A stretch of 58,434 bases of DNA from Deltaproteobacteria bacterium (GCA_020635195.1 JACKAG010000014.1:1-58434), one strand, 5' to 3'. Counted from the stretch's first letter, positions 25,071 to 34,174 are shown. Numbers and translations: made by a program. The notes: generated by a model from the letters alone, not told the origin.

Positions 25071-26746
25071 GACAAAGTCCTTAGCCTGTTCTCCTGGCAC
25101 TTTCTGGCCAGCAAGATCCGGTCAATCTTTATGTTATGCCGTGTGTCTGTCGGGAATGGGCCGGAAAGATAAAAGGCAGAGATCTTCCTGGTTGCTTCTG
25201 TTGTTGCGGCTATGTCGCTCAGTTCTTTCCGGAAACGTTGCCGCTCTGATCGTGGAAGATAGGTTTTCTGGTCTTTGCGCTCAATGACGAGTGCAGCACT
25301 TGTCTGCTTTCCGGATCTGTAGGGAATCAGGGCGCTACGCCGGATATCAGGATGTTGATTGAAAGCAGCTTCTCCCGGGACAGAATCCAGCCAGGTTCCG
25401 TCAGTAAGGCAGACACGGTGGGCCTTTCTTCCGCAAAACCAGAGCCGGCCCGTCGTATCAAAAAAACCCAGATCGCCCATTCTGTGCCAGGGACCTCCGT
25501 TGCTGTCCGGAATTTTACTGTCTCTGCTGGCTTCCGGATGGGTGACATATGAGGGGGTTACCTGTGCTCCCTGAACAATGATTTCGCCAGTTTCTCCGGT
25601 TTTTTGTTCCTGTGTCTGTGAGATATCCTGAAACACTGTGTCTGACGGCTGAATGATCCGGACACGTGTGTTCATGACCGGAAACCCGACACAGACTCCC
25701 ATAGCAGGTTTTTCTGATGTCTTCTGTTCTTCCAGTCTTTCCTGTCCCCGGATACAACTTACTGGCAGGCACTCTGTAGCGCCATAGGGTGTCCATGTAT
25801 CACCTGTGGGCATAATCACACTAAAATCATGCAGGATATCGCCAGAGACGGGAGCTCCGAACATCATCAGAGCCCTCAGAGATGGCAGGCGAAGTCCTTC
25901 CCGGATACAGTATCTGCCTACATTCTGCCAGATCGCAGGAGAGCCTGCTGCTGTGGTCACCCCCTGATCCAGAATGACCTGAACCAGTTTTGCCGGATTG
26001 GCTCTGGCAGGTTTTGCCGGGTTCATGGGAGGGATGACGCTGCATACCCCCATGGCCTGTGTCATCAGTGAGAACAGAGGAAATGCTGGCATGTCTTTAT
26101 CTGCATCGGTAAACTGAAACATATCTTTTAAAAGGCGGATCTGTGTTTCAAAAATACCGTGGGTATATTCGACTCCTTTTGGGGAGCCGGTCCCGCCTGA
26201 CGTGAATAAAACAGCAGCCTGTGTTGCAGGAAGGCACGAAGCAATGGGAAATGGGTCCGCGCTGTCATGGGACGGACGGTTCTGCAAAAGGCGATGCAGA
26301 GATGGAATTCCGGGGAGTGACAAAGCTCCACTGCTGATGGTCTGTTTTACGGAGCCAAAGGCTCCGGGGCAGAATTTTTTAATCAGACAGACCTGTGGTA
26401 CTGCGATCAGGCTGTCAGGGGCCACCTGTCTGACCGCATGGAGCAGTTTTTTCAGACCCATACCCGGATCAATCAGGACCGGGACAGCTCCGAGTTTGAA
26501 CAGAGCAAACGACGTAAGGCTGAATTCTGGTGATGGACGGATAAACAGCAGGACGCGGGAGCCCTGACGGATATCATGTTTTTGGAGCTGTCTGGCAAGA
26601 TGGTCAGAGTCTTGGTCCAGCTGTCTGAAGCTGATGCTCTGATATTGATAGCTGCGATTTTTCCATTTTTTTTCTGAGGGGAAGATTGCTGCGGCTTTGT
26701 CCGGATTCCGGATAGCCTGCTCCCGGATCAGATGTGCGATATTCAT
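25067..26746 (-). CDS. oleC: OleC, beta-lactone synthetase (AMP-binding)
   Basis: 559-aa ANL-superfamily enzyme that converts the 2-alkyl-3-hydroxy acid to a cis beta-lactone with ATP. Signatures are the P-loop FTSGGTGSPKGVEYTH, the ATE block PYGATECLPVS, the hinge region GPWHRMGDLGFFDTTGRLWF and RVCLTDGTW. The C-terminal subdomain ends TRHNIKIDRILLARK, which supplies the conserved Lys. It is preceded by oleB with one base between the stop and this start, and followed by oleD with a 4-base overlap. Order and lengths match known oleABCD clusters. Confidence 0.91.
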   Translation of the reverse strand: MNIAHLIREQAIRNPDKAAAIFPSEKKWKNRSYQYQSISFRQLDQDSDHLARQLQKHDIRQGSRVLLFIRPSPEFSLTSFALFKLGAVPVLIDPGMGLKKLLHAVRQVAPDSLIAVPQVCLIKKFCPGAFGSVKQTISSGALSLPGIPSLHRLLQNRPSHDSADPFPIASCLPATQAAVLFTSGGTGSPKGVEYTHGIFETQIRLLKDMFQFTDADKDMPAFPLFSLMTQAMGVCSVIPPMNPAKPARANPAKLVQVILDQGVTTAAGSPAIWQNVGRYCIREGLRLPSLRALMMFGAPVSGDILHDFSVIMPTGDTWTPYGATECLPVSCIRGQERLEEQKTSEKPAMGVCVGFPVMNTRVRIIQPSDTVFQDISQTQEQKTGETGEIIVQGAQVTPSYVTHPEASRDSKIPDSNGGPWHRMGDLGFFDTTGRLWFCGRKAHRVCLTDGTWLDSVPGEAAFNQHPDIRRSALIPYRSGKQTSAALVIERKDQKTYLPRSERQRFRKELSDIAATTEATRKISAFYLSGPFPTDTRHNIKIDRILLARKCQENRLRTLS

Positions 26747-26747
26747 T

Positions 26748-27626
26748 TTAGTTCAGATACTCCCGGATAGCCTTCAGACAGCCTTCGGACTCATCTTCCA
26801 GGAGGTAATGGCCTCCCTCTGGAAAACGCCGGACCAGAGCGTCTGGCCAGATTTGCTGCCAGCGTTTCAGAAAATGCTGATTAAAACAAAAGTCTTTTTC
26901 TCCCCAGAGGATCAGCCCCTGAGGCAGAGCCGAAAGATGCTCTTCAATATCTGTCAGCGTTTTCCATGAAGGGTGAGCTGCATGAAGAGGGATATCCTGG
27001 ACAAAACGAAGCAGGGCGATTCTGTCCTGATAGTTGCGATAAGGCCAGAGCAGAGCCTGCCGTACTTCCTTTGAGAGCGGTTTTTTTGCTGCCATTAAGA
27101 GAGCAGCTCTGGCAAAGAGGTTGAGCCCCCGGATGGCATAGTCACCGAGTACAGGTAGCTTTCCGGCAGCAATCCGGACAGGGATGTGACGAGAGCGAAA
27201 TCCGGCTGTATTTGTCAGGATGATTTTTCTGACTTTTTCTGGTCTGTGGACAGCCCAACCCAGAGCGATTGCGCCTCCCCAGTCGTGGAGGAGAAGATCG
27301 ACCTCTCCCTCCGGACAGACCTGCTCCATGAATACTGAAAAATTATCGATATGCTGTCTGAGATGATAGGGGTATTTTTGTGGTTTAGAGGAGAGGCCGC
27401 AGCCAATATGATCCAGAGCAATGACCCTGCGTTCCTGACGAAAAGCAGTCAGGACTTTCCTGAAGTAAAAAGACCAGGTCGGGTTTCCATGGACACAGAT
27501 AAGGGGCGGCTGATCACTTTGCCTCGGTCCTTCATCAAAGTAATGGAGACGAATCGCTTCCGGATGACTGAGTCGCAGATACTCTGAACGGAAGGGTATC
27601 AGACGGTGGATTTCATCAGGGATCAC
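26748..27626 (-). CDS. oleB: OleB, beta-lactone decarboxylase (alpha/beta-hydrolase)
   Basis: 292-aa haloalkane-dehalogenase-like hydrolase that decarboxylates the beta-lactone to the cis-olefin. The oxyanion motif is HGNPTWSFYFR, the nucleophile Asp is in LLLHDWGGAI, and the catalytic His is in GGHYLLED. GTG 27626 is preferred as start: it overlaps the oleA stop as GTGA and has GGGAG seven bases upstream. ATG 27650 lies farther inside oleA with no visible site. An Asp nucleophile in place of Ser is what separates OleB from ordinary esterases. Confidence 0.88.
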   Translation of the reverse strand: MIPDEIHRLIPFRSEYLRLSHPEAIRLHYFDEGPRQSDQPPLICVHGNPTWSFYFRKVLTAFRQERRVIALDHIGCGLSSKPQKYPYHLRQHIDNFSVFMEQVCPEGEVDLLLHDWGGAIALGWAVHRPEKVRKIILTNTAGFRSRHIPVRIAAGKLPVLGDYAIRGLNLFARAALLMAAKKPLSKEVRQALLWPYRNYQDRIALLRFVQDIPLHAAHPSWKTLTDIEEHLSALPQGLILWGEKDFCFNQHFLKRWQQIWPDALVRRFPEGGHYLLEDESEGCLKAIREYLN

Positions 27627-28648
27627 CAGCTCACTCCCAACATCAGGCAATTAAGACCAGAGCCTATCCCTAGTATTGCGAGGGACTGACCACTTATCAG
27701 TTCTTGTTTTTCAGCTCTCAGAGCCAGGGATAAAGGTGCAGCAGCTGTTCCGGTGTTTCCGAGCCAGTTGACATCTCCACAGCTTTTTTCGGGTGCCAGT
27801 CCAAGAGTCCGGAATACTTTATCCTGGTGAGTCAGACTGACCTGATGATTGAAAATGAGATCCGGTGTGCTGTCTTCCCAGGCAAGGTTTTTCCTGAACA
27901 ACTCCCAGCATGTTCTGGAAAGGATCAGACCTTTTTTCATCAGAGCTGCCGTGTCGGTTTCCATATGCTGATGGTACAGGTTTCCGTTTCCCTCGCAGAG
28001 ACTCCAGGAGTCGTTGTCCGTCTGGCAGGCTCCTCCAAGCAGGTGATGACCGTTCTTGCTGTCTTCGCGGTGTCTCATGATAAAGGCGACAGCAGCTGAT
28101 CCCAAGGTCAGATTGGCCAGATACCTGCGAAAGATAGCTGGCTCTGGCTTTTCTCTGAGGGCCGCAATTGTGCTCTGATAGACCGGGGCAGAGTTTTCGG
28201 CAGAAACAATCAGAGCCGTCCTGACAGAACCGGATTCGATCATGTGGGCCGCAACCCAGAGACCATTAAGAAAGCCAAGGCAGGCATTGGAGAGGTCAAA
28301 GGGCATACAGTGAGGGCTGAGCCCCAGTTTTGCATGAATGACACTTGCTGTGGCAGGTTCCAGGGAATCTCTGCAAACACCGGTATGAATGAGCAGGTCG
28401 ACTTCTTCTGGCCGAAGTTCTGCTTTTTGCAGAGCGTTACGGGCGGCCATACTTCCTGGCCCGGACGGCCTGGTTCCAGGGGGCCAGATCCGTCTTTCTT
28501 CAACACCTGTCAGAAGTTTCAGAAAGCCTGGCATAAGGTTCATCTGCTGTGCAAGAGCTGCCAGCTGCTGCTCAATCTCAGATGATGTCAGAACAGTTTC
28601 CGGAAGATGACAGCCTGTTTCTTCTATGCAGACATTTCGGAAGCGCAT
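27623..28648 (-). CDS. oleA: OleA, acyl-CoA head-to-head condensing thiolase
   Basis: 341-aa thiolase-superfamily enzyme that condenses two long-chain acyl-CoAs to a 2-alkyl-3-oxo acid. The nucleophile Cys123 lies in DLSNACLGFLNG, with His in FNHQVSL and Asn in LGNTGTAAA. Glu97 in SLEPATASV lies 26 residues before the Cys, the same spacing as the catalytic Glu117/Cys143 pair of Xanthomonas OleA, which separates it from FabH. AGGAG lies six bases before ATG. It is the first gene of the operon and diverges from the ankyrin gene, with the promoter in 28649-28788. Confidence 0.92.
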   Translation of the reverse strand: MRFRNVCIEETGCHLPETVLTSSEIEQQLAALAQQMNLMPGFLKLLTGVEERRIWPPGTRPSGPGSMAARNALQKAELRPEEVDLLIHTGVCRDSLEPATASVIHAKLGLSPHCMPFDLSNACLGFLNGLWVAAHMIESGSVRTALIVSAENSAPVYQSTIAALREKPEPAIFRRYLANLTLGSAAVAFIMRHREDSKNGHHLLGGACQTDNDSWSLCEGNGNLYHQHMETDTAALMKKGLILSRTCWELFRKNLAWEDSTPDLIFNHQVSLTHQDKVFRTLGLAPEKSCGDVNWLGNTGTAAAPLSLALRAEKQELISGQSLAILGIGSGLNCLMLGVSW

Positions 28649-28788
28649 CGGAGCTCCTCGCGCGGAATTTCCGGGACGGTTTCGGTACCCATCGATCCTG
28701 TTTTAGTAGCATAATTCTGATGATTCTTGCCAGTGCGCAATCCTGTTTTGCAATATGGCTTATTTGTTATCTTAAAGGAAACGTGTGT

Positions 28789-29343
28789 ATGAGATTATGC
28801 GCTATTTTTTTATTACTGATTGTTGGTCGTTTTGCTTCAGGAAGTCAGCAGGATATTCTGCATGGTGGCAATCGCCCTCTCACGATTGCTGTCAGGAAAG
28901 GTCATGTTGAGGCTGTGCGTATGCTCCTTCTGTCAGGAGCCGGTGTTAGCAAAACAGATCAGTATGGTCTGCCGCCTCTTCAGTGGGCGTCCAGGAATGG
29001 GAACAAAGAGATAGCAGAACTTCTTATCTCTTATGGGGCAGATGTTGATCAGGCGGATAAAACATATGGAATGACCTCTCTTCATCGGGCTGTGTACTCG
29101 AGACAGTATGAACTGGTAGAGTTCCTGCTTTACGCTGCCGCCAGGGTTGATTCTGTCACCCATAAAGGAAAAAGCCCTCTTCATCTGGCAGCATATCGTG
29201 ATCGGGAGGGGGAGATTGCAAAGCTGCTGCTTCAGGAAGGAGCGAGGGCCGACCAGAAAGACCATAATCAAGAGACCCCTCTCGATGTGGCTCGGCGTTA
29301 TCAACGATTAAAGATGGTAGAGATCTTAAGTTCAAGTTTATAG
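28789..29343 (+). CDS. Secreted ankyrin-repeat protein
   Basis: 184 aa. A signal peptide (MRLCAIFLLLIVGRFASGS) leads into about five ankyrin repeats, for example PLTIAVRKGHVEAVRMLLLS, LPPLQWASRNGNKEIAELLI, MTSLHRAVYSRQYELVEFLL and SPLHLAAYRDREGEIAKLLL. Ankyrin repeats bind other proteins. ATG 28789 has AGGA nine bases upstream and starts a clean signal peptide; the frame is open much farther upstream, but that part is antisense to oleA. Export suggests a periplasmic partner or a host target. It lies just before the biotin operon but is probably separately controlled. Confidence 0.85.
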   Translation: MRLCAIFLLLIVGRFASGSQQDILHGGNRPLTIAVRKGHVEAVRMLLLSGAGVSKTDQYGLPPLQWASRNGNKEIAELLISYGADVDQADKTYGMTSLHRAVYSRQYELVEFLLYAAARVDSVTHKGKSPLHLAAYRDREGEIAKLLLQEGARADQKDHNQETPLDVARRYQRLKMVEILSSSL

Positions 29344-29363
29344 CGTAAGTTTTCTGAAAAGCC

Positions 29364-29387
29364 CTGCGATCGCAGAAGGACTTCTGC
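29364..29387. promoter_or_regulatory. Overlapping palindromes upstream of bioB
   Basis: CTGCGATCGCAG (29364-29375) is a perfect 12-bp palindrome, and GCAGAA-GGAC-TTCTGC (29372-29387) is an overlapping hairpin with no T-run. Neither resembles the E. coli BirA operator. A regulator site or a weak terminator of the ankyrin gene are both possible. Confidence 0.4.
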
Positions 29388-29480
29388 CGCTCTGTGTAGT
29401 TGCCAAATATGATATCTGATGATACCGATGAGGGCGGCAGAAAAATATCCGATTCCCGAACTATATCAGGGGCCGAGGTG

Positions 29481-30470
29481 ATTGTGGCGAAGACTAAGAT
29501 CAGACATGACTGGACTCAGGAAGAAATTCATCAGATATACCACTTGCCACTTCTGGAGCTGGTGTTCAAAGCAGCAACGGTTCACAGAGAGTATTTTGAT
29601 GGCTCTGATATTCAGATGAATCATCTTTTTTCGGTTAAGACAGGGGGGTGCCCGGAAGACTGTGGCTACTGTCCTCAGTCGGCCAGATATAACACAGGGG
29701 TGAAACGCCAGAAGATGGCAGATCTTAGCGATGTTCTGGAAGATGCAAAAAAAGCACGGGATGCTGGTTGTTCCAGGATGTGTCTTGGTGCTGCCTGGAG
29801 AGAGGTCAAAGATGACCGCCAGTTTGAGCAGGTTCTGGAGATGGTCAGAGAGATCAGCGCAATGGGTATGGAGGTGTGCTGTACTCTGGGGATGCTGAAT
29901 GAAGATCAGGCGCGCCGTCTGAAAGAAGCTGGTCTTTATGCTTACAACCATAATATTGACACCAGTGAAGAATATTACGGAGAGGTGATCGGCACCAGAA
30001 ACTATCAGGACCGTCTCCGGACTCTGGATCATGTCAGATCCGCAAATCTGAGTGTCTGTTGTGGTGGAATTATTGGCCTGGGAGAGTCTGAAGACGACCG
30101 CGTCCGGATGCTGCTGACTCTGAGTCAGCTGAATCCTCATCCGGAATCTGTTCCTGTGAATACCCTGGTGGCTGTTCCCGGAACTCCTCTCGGGGATAAA
30201 GAACAGGTGGATATCTGGCAACTTGTGCGCATGATCGCAACAACCAGAATTGTTCTGCCCTCTTCCAGGGTTCGCCTGTCTGCTGGCAGGAGAGGGCGTA
30301 GCTTTCAGGATCATGCTCTTTGTTTCCTTGCCGGGGCGAATTCGATTTTTGTCGGAGAAAAATTACTGACAACTCCTTTGCCCTCTGCTGATGATGATTT
30401 TAAGATGATGGAAATGCTGGGACTTCGGGCTACGAAGCCTGTGGAAAATGGCCAGGGATATGCTCATTGA
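29481..30470 (+). CDS. bioB: Biotin synthase
   Basis: 329-aa radical SAM enzyme that inserts sulfur into dethiobiotin. The cluster-binding cysteines are C56, C60 and C63 in GGCPEDCGYCPQS. Other family blocks are YNHNIDTSEEYY, GGIIGLGES and LSAGR, whose Arg binds the [2Fe-2S] cluster. GTG 29481 is preferred because it aligns with the E. coli start and has GAGG just upstream. TTG 29400 and ATG 29409 would add about 25 unrelated residues. It is the first gene of a bioB-F-D-A operon with overlaps at every junction, in a gene order that differs from E. coli. Confidence 0.95.
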   Translation: MVAKTKIRHDWTQEEIHQIYHLPLLELVFKAATVHREYFDGSDIQMNHLFSVKTGGCPEDCGYCPQSARYNTGVKRQKMADLSDVLEDAKKARDAGCSRMCLGAAWREVKDDRQFEQVLEMVREISAMGMEVCCTLGMLNEDQARRLKEAGLYAYNHNIDTSEEYYGEVIGTRNYQDRLRTLDHVRSANLSVCCGGIIGLGESEDDRVRMLLTLSQLNPHPESVPVNTLVAVPGTPLGDKEQVDIWQLVRMIATTRIVLPSSRVRLSAGRRGRSFQDHALCFLAGANSIFVGEKLLTTPLPSADDDFKMMEMLGLRATKPVENGQGYAH

Positions 30471-31599
30471 ACAACGTCTTGCGGAACGCCTGGAAAAGCG
30501 ACGCCAGGCAGGGAATTTCCGGCAGCTGATCTGCCATCAGGGCGTTGATTTTGCATCGAATGACTATCTGGGCCTGGCAAGGTCTCAGGAGTTAAAGGCT
30601 GATATTGTCCAGGCTCAGCAGGATAATCCTCTCAGCAGCGGAGCAACGGGCTCCCGTCTTCTGAGTGGTCAGCATTCACAGACAGAAGCACTGGAACAGC
30701 TGCTGGCCAGGATGTTCCGGAGCAAATCTGCACTTTTGTTTAATTCCGGCTATAACCTGAATCTTACTTTGCCTGAATGTCTGTGTCAGGAAGGGGATGT
30801 GATTCTGCTGGATGAGCTGGTTCATGCTTCGATAAGGGCTGGAGCCAGACTGTCGACGGCGAGGGTTTTTTCCTTCCGCCACAATGACCTTTCCCATTTT
30901 CGTGCAAAGTTGCAACGGCTGTCTGCGGATTGTCAGGGACAGATATTTGTGATCACAGAATCTGTCTTTTCAATGGATGGCGATGTAGCGCCGCTTTCCG
31001 AACTTGGAGCCATCGCACGTCAATATCATGCCGCTTTGATTGTTGATGAAGCTCACGGAGCCGGTGTAATGGGTGCCGATGGCCTTGGGCTGGCAGCAGA
31101 TGAGGCGGATGTCTTTGCCCGTGTGATCACCTTCGGTAAGGCATTCGGAAGCCATGGAGCAGCACTCTTATCCGGAGCTCTTGTCAGAGATGCTGCGATA
31201 AATTTCTGTACGGGCTTTATTTATACCACGGCTTTACCTCCCGGTCATATTCAGGTTCTGGATCGGACCTTTCGCTACTGGGAGAAGCATCCGGAGCTGA
31301 GGCAACAGTTGAAAGAGCGGATTCTTTTGATGAACCGCCTTTTGGGGATTACAGAGCATCAGAGCGCAATTTACAGTTTTCGCTTTTCCTGTGCCGACAC
31401 TCTCAATCAGCTGTGTCAGGATCTTAAAGATTCGGGACTTCTGGCTCTGCCCATCCGCTCTCCCACTGTGCGGCGGGGTACAGAACGCTTGCGTGTTGTT
31501 TTACATGTCCATAACACAGAAGGCCAAATCGTAAACCTTTGTCAGAGGCTTCTCCCTTATGAATCATACTGGAAAAAAAATCTTTGTGACGGGGATTGA
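30448..31599 (+). CDS. bioF: 8-amino-7-oxononanoate synthase
   Basis: 383-aa PLP enzyme that joins pimeloyl thioester and alanine. Landmarks are FASNDYLGLAR, SGATGSRLLSG, LDELVHASIRAGARLS, the HND block, the Asp in LIVDEAHGAGV and the PLP lysine in VITFGKAFGSHGA. The start overlaps the end of bioB by 23 bases; ATG 30460 is an alternative. It overlaps bioD by 41 bases, so the operon is tightly coupled. Pimeloyl supply genes (bioC, bioH, bioW, bioI, bioZ) are not seen in this window. Confidence 0.94.
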   Translation: MARDMLIEQRLAERLEKRRQAGNFRQLICHQGVDFASNDYLGLARSQELKADIVQAQQDNPLSSGATGSRLLSGQHSQTEALEQLLARMFRSKSALLFNSGYNLNLTLPECLCQEGDVILLDELVHASIRAGARLSTARVFSFRHNDLSHFRAKLQRLSADCQGQIFVITESVFSMDGDVAPLSELGAIARQYHAALIVDEAHGAGVMGADGLGLAADEADVFARVITFGKAFGSHGAALLSGALVRDAAINFCTGFIYTTALPPGHIQVLDRTFRYWEKHPELRQQLKERILLMNRLLGITEHQSAIYSFRFSCADTLNQLCQDLKDSGLLALPIRSPTVRRGTERLRVVLHVHNTEGQIVNLCQRLLPYESYWKKNLCDGD

Positions 31600-32200
31600 T
31601 ACAGGTGTCGGCAAAACAGTCGTATCAGCCGTTCTGGTCAGAGCTCTGAAGGCCGCGTACTGGAAGCCGGTACAGTGCGGTCTGGAAGAAGGCACGGATA
31701 CGGAACGGATCAGGGAACTGAGCGGAGAGTCAGCAGGACAGATATTTCCGGAACGTTTTCTGCTGAGAGAGGCTGTCAGCCCTCATCGTGCAGCAGAGGC
31801 AGAGCATTGCCGGATTCATCTGACCGATTTTTCTCTGCCTCCGGCAGAGGGACATTTGATTGTTGAGGGCGCTGGTGGTGTGATGGCTCCTCTGAATGAA
31901 ACAGATGTCGTTGTGGATATTGCAGCACGGCTGGGACTGTCGGTTGTTCTGGTGTGTCGTCATTATCTGGGAAGCCTGAACCATACTCTGATGTCAGCGG
32001 AATGCCTCCGGAGCCGGGGACTTGCTCTGAATGGCCTTGTTTTTAGTGGTAACGAAGATGACGCATACGAAAGATTCCTGAGCGAAAAAACCGGGCTTCC
32101 TCTGCTCTTCCGGGTTCCTGATCTGGGGGCCTCGATAAACGAGAGGGATATCGGCATGCTTGCGGCAGGAATCCGTTTTCCAGGAGTTAGCGAAGAATGA
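31559..32200 (+). CDS. bioD: Dethiobiotin synthetase
   Basis: 213 aa. It closes the ureido ring of dethiobiotin with CO2 and ATP. The P-loop is FVTGIDTGVGKT (about 9-20), followed by the substrate Lys in YWKPVQCGLEEGTDT and the Mg/ATP block VEGAGGVMAPLNE. It overlaps bioF upstream by 41 bases and bioA downstream by 4 bases (ATGA). Length and motifs are standard. Confidence 0.94.
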   Translation: MNHTGKKIFVTGIDTGVGKTVVSAVLVRALKAAYWKPVQCGLEEGTDTERIRELSGESAGQIFPERFLLREAVSPHRAAEAEHCRIHLTDFSLPPAEGHLIVEGAGGVMAPLNETDVVVDIAARLGLSVVLVCRHYLGSLNHTLMSAECLRSRGLALNGLVFSGNEDDAYERFLSEKTGLPLLFRVPDLGASINERDIGMLAAGIRFPGVSEE

Positions 32201-33498
32201 ATTTATCTGAAAAGGACAAACATTATGTGTGGCATCCTTTCACTCAGGAGAAAACAGCTCCGGAGCCTTTGCTGATTTCCTCCGCCAGAGGCAGCTATCT
32301 GAAGACAGAAGATGGTCGTGAAATTCTGGATGCGGTATCTTCCTGGTGGGTGACGCTGCATGGTCACTGTCATCCTCGTATCTCCCGGGCTGTGAGCAGA
32401 CAGATCGAGATCCTGGATCAGGTGATCTTTGCCGGGATGACACATGAGCCAGCTGTGCTGCTGGCAGAGCGAATTCTGGCTTTGCTGGGGATGGGGAACG
32501 GAAAGGTTTTTTTCTCTGATAACGGTTCGACAGCAGTTGAGGTTGCCCTGAAGATAGCCCTGCAATTCTGGGCCAATCAGGGAAAAAAACGCAACAGGAT
32601 TATTGCATTCCGGCATGGGTATCATGGGGACACGTTTGGTGCCATGTCTGTCAGTCATCGTTCTGCATTTACCAGTCCTTTTGCAGACAAAATGTTTGAA
32701 GTGCTGTTTATCGACCCTCCTCTGAAGGGAGAGGATGCTTGTTATGGTCTGCGGCAGCTTGAGGAGCTGCTTCACCGGTATGATGATATTGCTGCTCTGA
32801 TTTATGAGCCGATGGTTCAGGGAGCAGGAGGTATGTTGATGCAGGATGCTCAGCTACTGTCAGAGTATCTGCGGATGGCCCGAGATCATGGCATCTTATG
32901 TATTGCAGATGAAGTGATGACAGGTTTTGGCAGAACAGGCAGGATGTTCGCGTCTTTCTGGACCGATATCATGCCGGATATTGTGTGTCTGGCCAAGGGG
33001 CTGACAGGGGGGACACTTCCTCTGAGTGCCACGTTGTGCCGGGAATCCGTATATCGTGAATTTTTCTCAGAAGATCCATTGCTTGCGTTTTATCATGGGC
33101 ATTCGTTTACAGCAAATCCGGTTGCCTGTGCAGCCGCTCATGCCAGTCTTGATCTTTTAAATGAAGCGGATTGTATCCTTCGTCAGGAAGAAATTCTGGC
33201 CGCACATCAGGGTTTTTGTGAGTATCTGAAGCATGAGGATGTCGGTTCTGTGTTTTCAGATGTCCGGCAGCAGGGTAATATTCTGGCCTTTGAGCTGCGA
33301 ACCGATGAAAATACAGGATATTTCAATGGAGCAAGAAAGCGAATCCAGAGCTTTTTTATCCGGAAGCAGATTCTGATACGCCCACTCGGAAATGTTCTTT
33401 ATCTGATTCCTCCCTATAGTACAACTTCCGAAGATTTACAGAAGGCATATGATGCAATTACAGAGTTTGCCAGAGAAATCATGCAGCATGATTTCTGA
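32197..33498 (+). CDS. bioA: Adenosylmethionine-8-amino-7-oxononanoate aminotransferase
   Basis: 433-aa class III aminotransferase that makes 7,8-diaminononanoate with SAM as amino donor. The start HYVWHPFTQ and SSWWVTLHGHCHP are BioA signatures, IADEVMTGFGRTG holds the PLP-binding Asp, and the PLP lysine is in CLAKGLTGGTLPLSA. It overlaps bioD by 4 bases, and the next gene begins before its stop, so the following ferritin-like gene belongs to the same transcript. Confidence 0.95.
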   Translation: MNLSEKDKHYVWHPFTQEKTAPEPLLISSARGSYLKTEDGREILDAVSSWWVTLHGHCHPRISRAVSRQIEILDQVIFAGMTHEPAVLLAERILALLGMGNGKVFFSDNGSTAVEVALKIALQFWANQGKKRNRIIAFRHGYHGDTFGAMSVSHRSAFTSPFADKMFEVLFIDPPLKGEDACYGLRQLEELLHRYDDIAALIYEPMVQGAGGMLMQDAQLLSEYLRMARDHGILCIADEVMTGFGRTGRMFASFWTDIMPDIVCLAKGLTGGTLPLSATLCRESVYREFFSEDPLLAFYHGHSFTANPVACAAAHASLDLLNEADCILRQEEILAAHQGFCEYLKHEDVGSVFSDVRQQGNILAFELRTDENTGYFNGARKRIQSFFIRKQILIRPLGNVLYLIPPYSTTSEDLQKAYDAITEFAREIMQHDF

Positions 33499-34165
33499 GA
33501 AAGAGGAGCTCTGGAGCGATATGCTCCGGAGGATTATCAGTGAGAGAGATCTTCATGTTCGCTGGTTGGCGACGCTTAGCTATCTCGAGCTGGTGGGAAC
33601 GAGAAAGATCATTTCTTTTCTGCCTGCTATGAACTGTCCTCTGAGCATTTTGCAGCATGCTGCGGAGGAAAGCCGGCACGCCTCGTTTTTTAAAGCTCAG
33701 ATCCGCAAGCTTGGGGCTGATCCGGATCAACCCTGTCAGCTGCTTGGGGGAGGGCTTGCAAAATGGTATCTGCATCGCCTGGATCAGTGGGTTGTGAGGG
33801 TGCTGAAACAGTCCGATCTGGAAGAGGTAAAGATTCCTTCGGTTGCCTATCTTCTGACAACCCTCTGTGTCGAATTACGGGCAGAATGGCTCTATCCTGT
33901 TTATGAAACATTGCTTTGTTCTATGAAGCAGCCTTTCAGTCTGAAGGGAGTGATCCGGGAGGAAGAACAGCACCTGAGGCTTATCCGGGAGGAACTGGCT
34001 TCTTTCTCGTTTAATCCGGATTATGAACGTCTTATCTATGCTGAAAAAGGTCTGTTTGATGATCTGACAGACCAGATTGCTCTGGATCTTGAGTCTGGAG
34101 CTTTGTCTGATCGTCATCACAGTTCTCTTCCCAGAGAAGCAAGCACGGCTGCTTTTGTGATATGA
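33488..34165 (+). CDS. Ferritin-like putative di-iron protein in the biotin operon
   Basis: 225 aa and all-helical by composition. It carries the di-iron carboxylate pattern of ferritin-like enzymes: Glu34 in YLELVG, E61-x2-H64 in HAAEESRHASFF, Glu129 or Glu133 in CVELRAEWLYP, and E159-x2-H162 in REEEQHLRLI. No named family was recognised. ATG 33488 overlaps bioA by 11 bases; an ATG at 33449 is in frame but deeper in bioA. The overlap indicates co-translation with biotin genes. Because no pimelate-forming gene is visible here, a role in supplying the C7 precursor by oxidation is possible, but this is a guess. An iron storage or regulatory role is an alternative. Confidence 0.75.
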   Translation: MISEKEELWSDMLRRIISERDLHVRWLATLSYLELVGTRKIISFLPAMNCPLSILQHAAEESRHASFFKAQIRKLGADPDQPCQLLGGGLAKWYLHRLDQWVVRVLKQSDLEEVKIPSVAYLLTTLCVELRAEWLYPVYETLLCSMKQPFSLKGVIREEEQHLRLIREELASFSFNPDYERLIYAEKGLFDDLTDQIALDLESGALSDRHHSSLPREASTAAFVI

Positions 34166-34174
34166 TGTCAGCAA

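Noticed and set aside
29466..30314. Long open frame on the minus strand (282 codons).
   Set aside because: Fully antisense to bioB, with no ribosome binding site and protein composition typical of a shadow frame.
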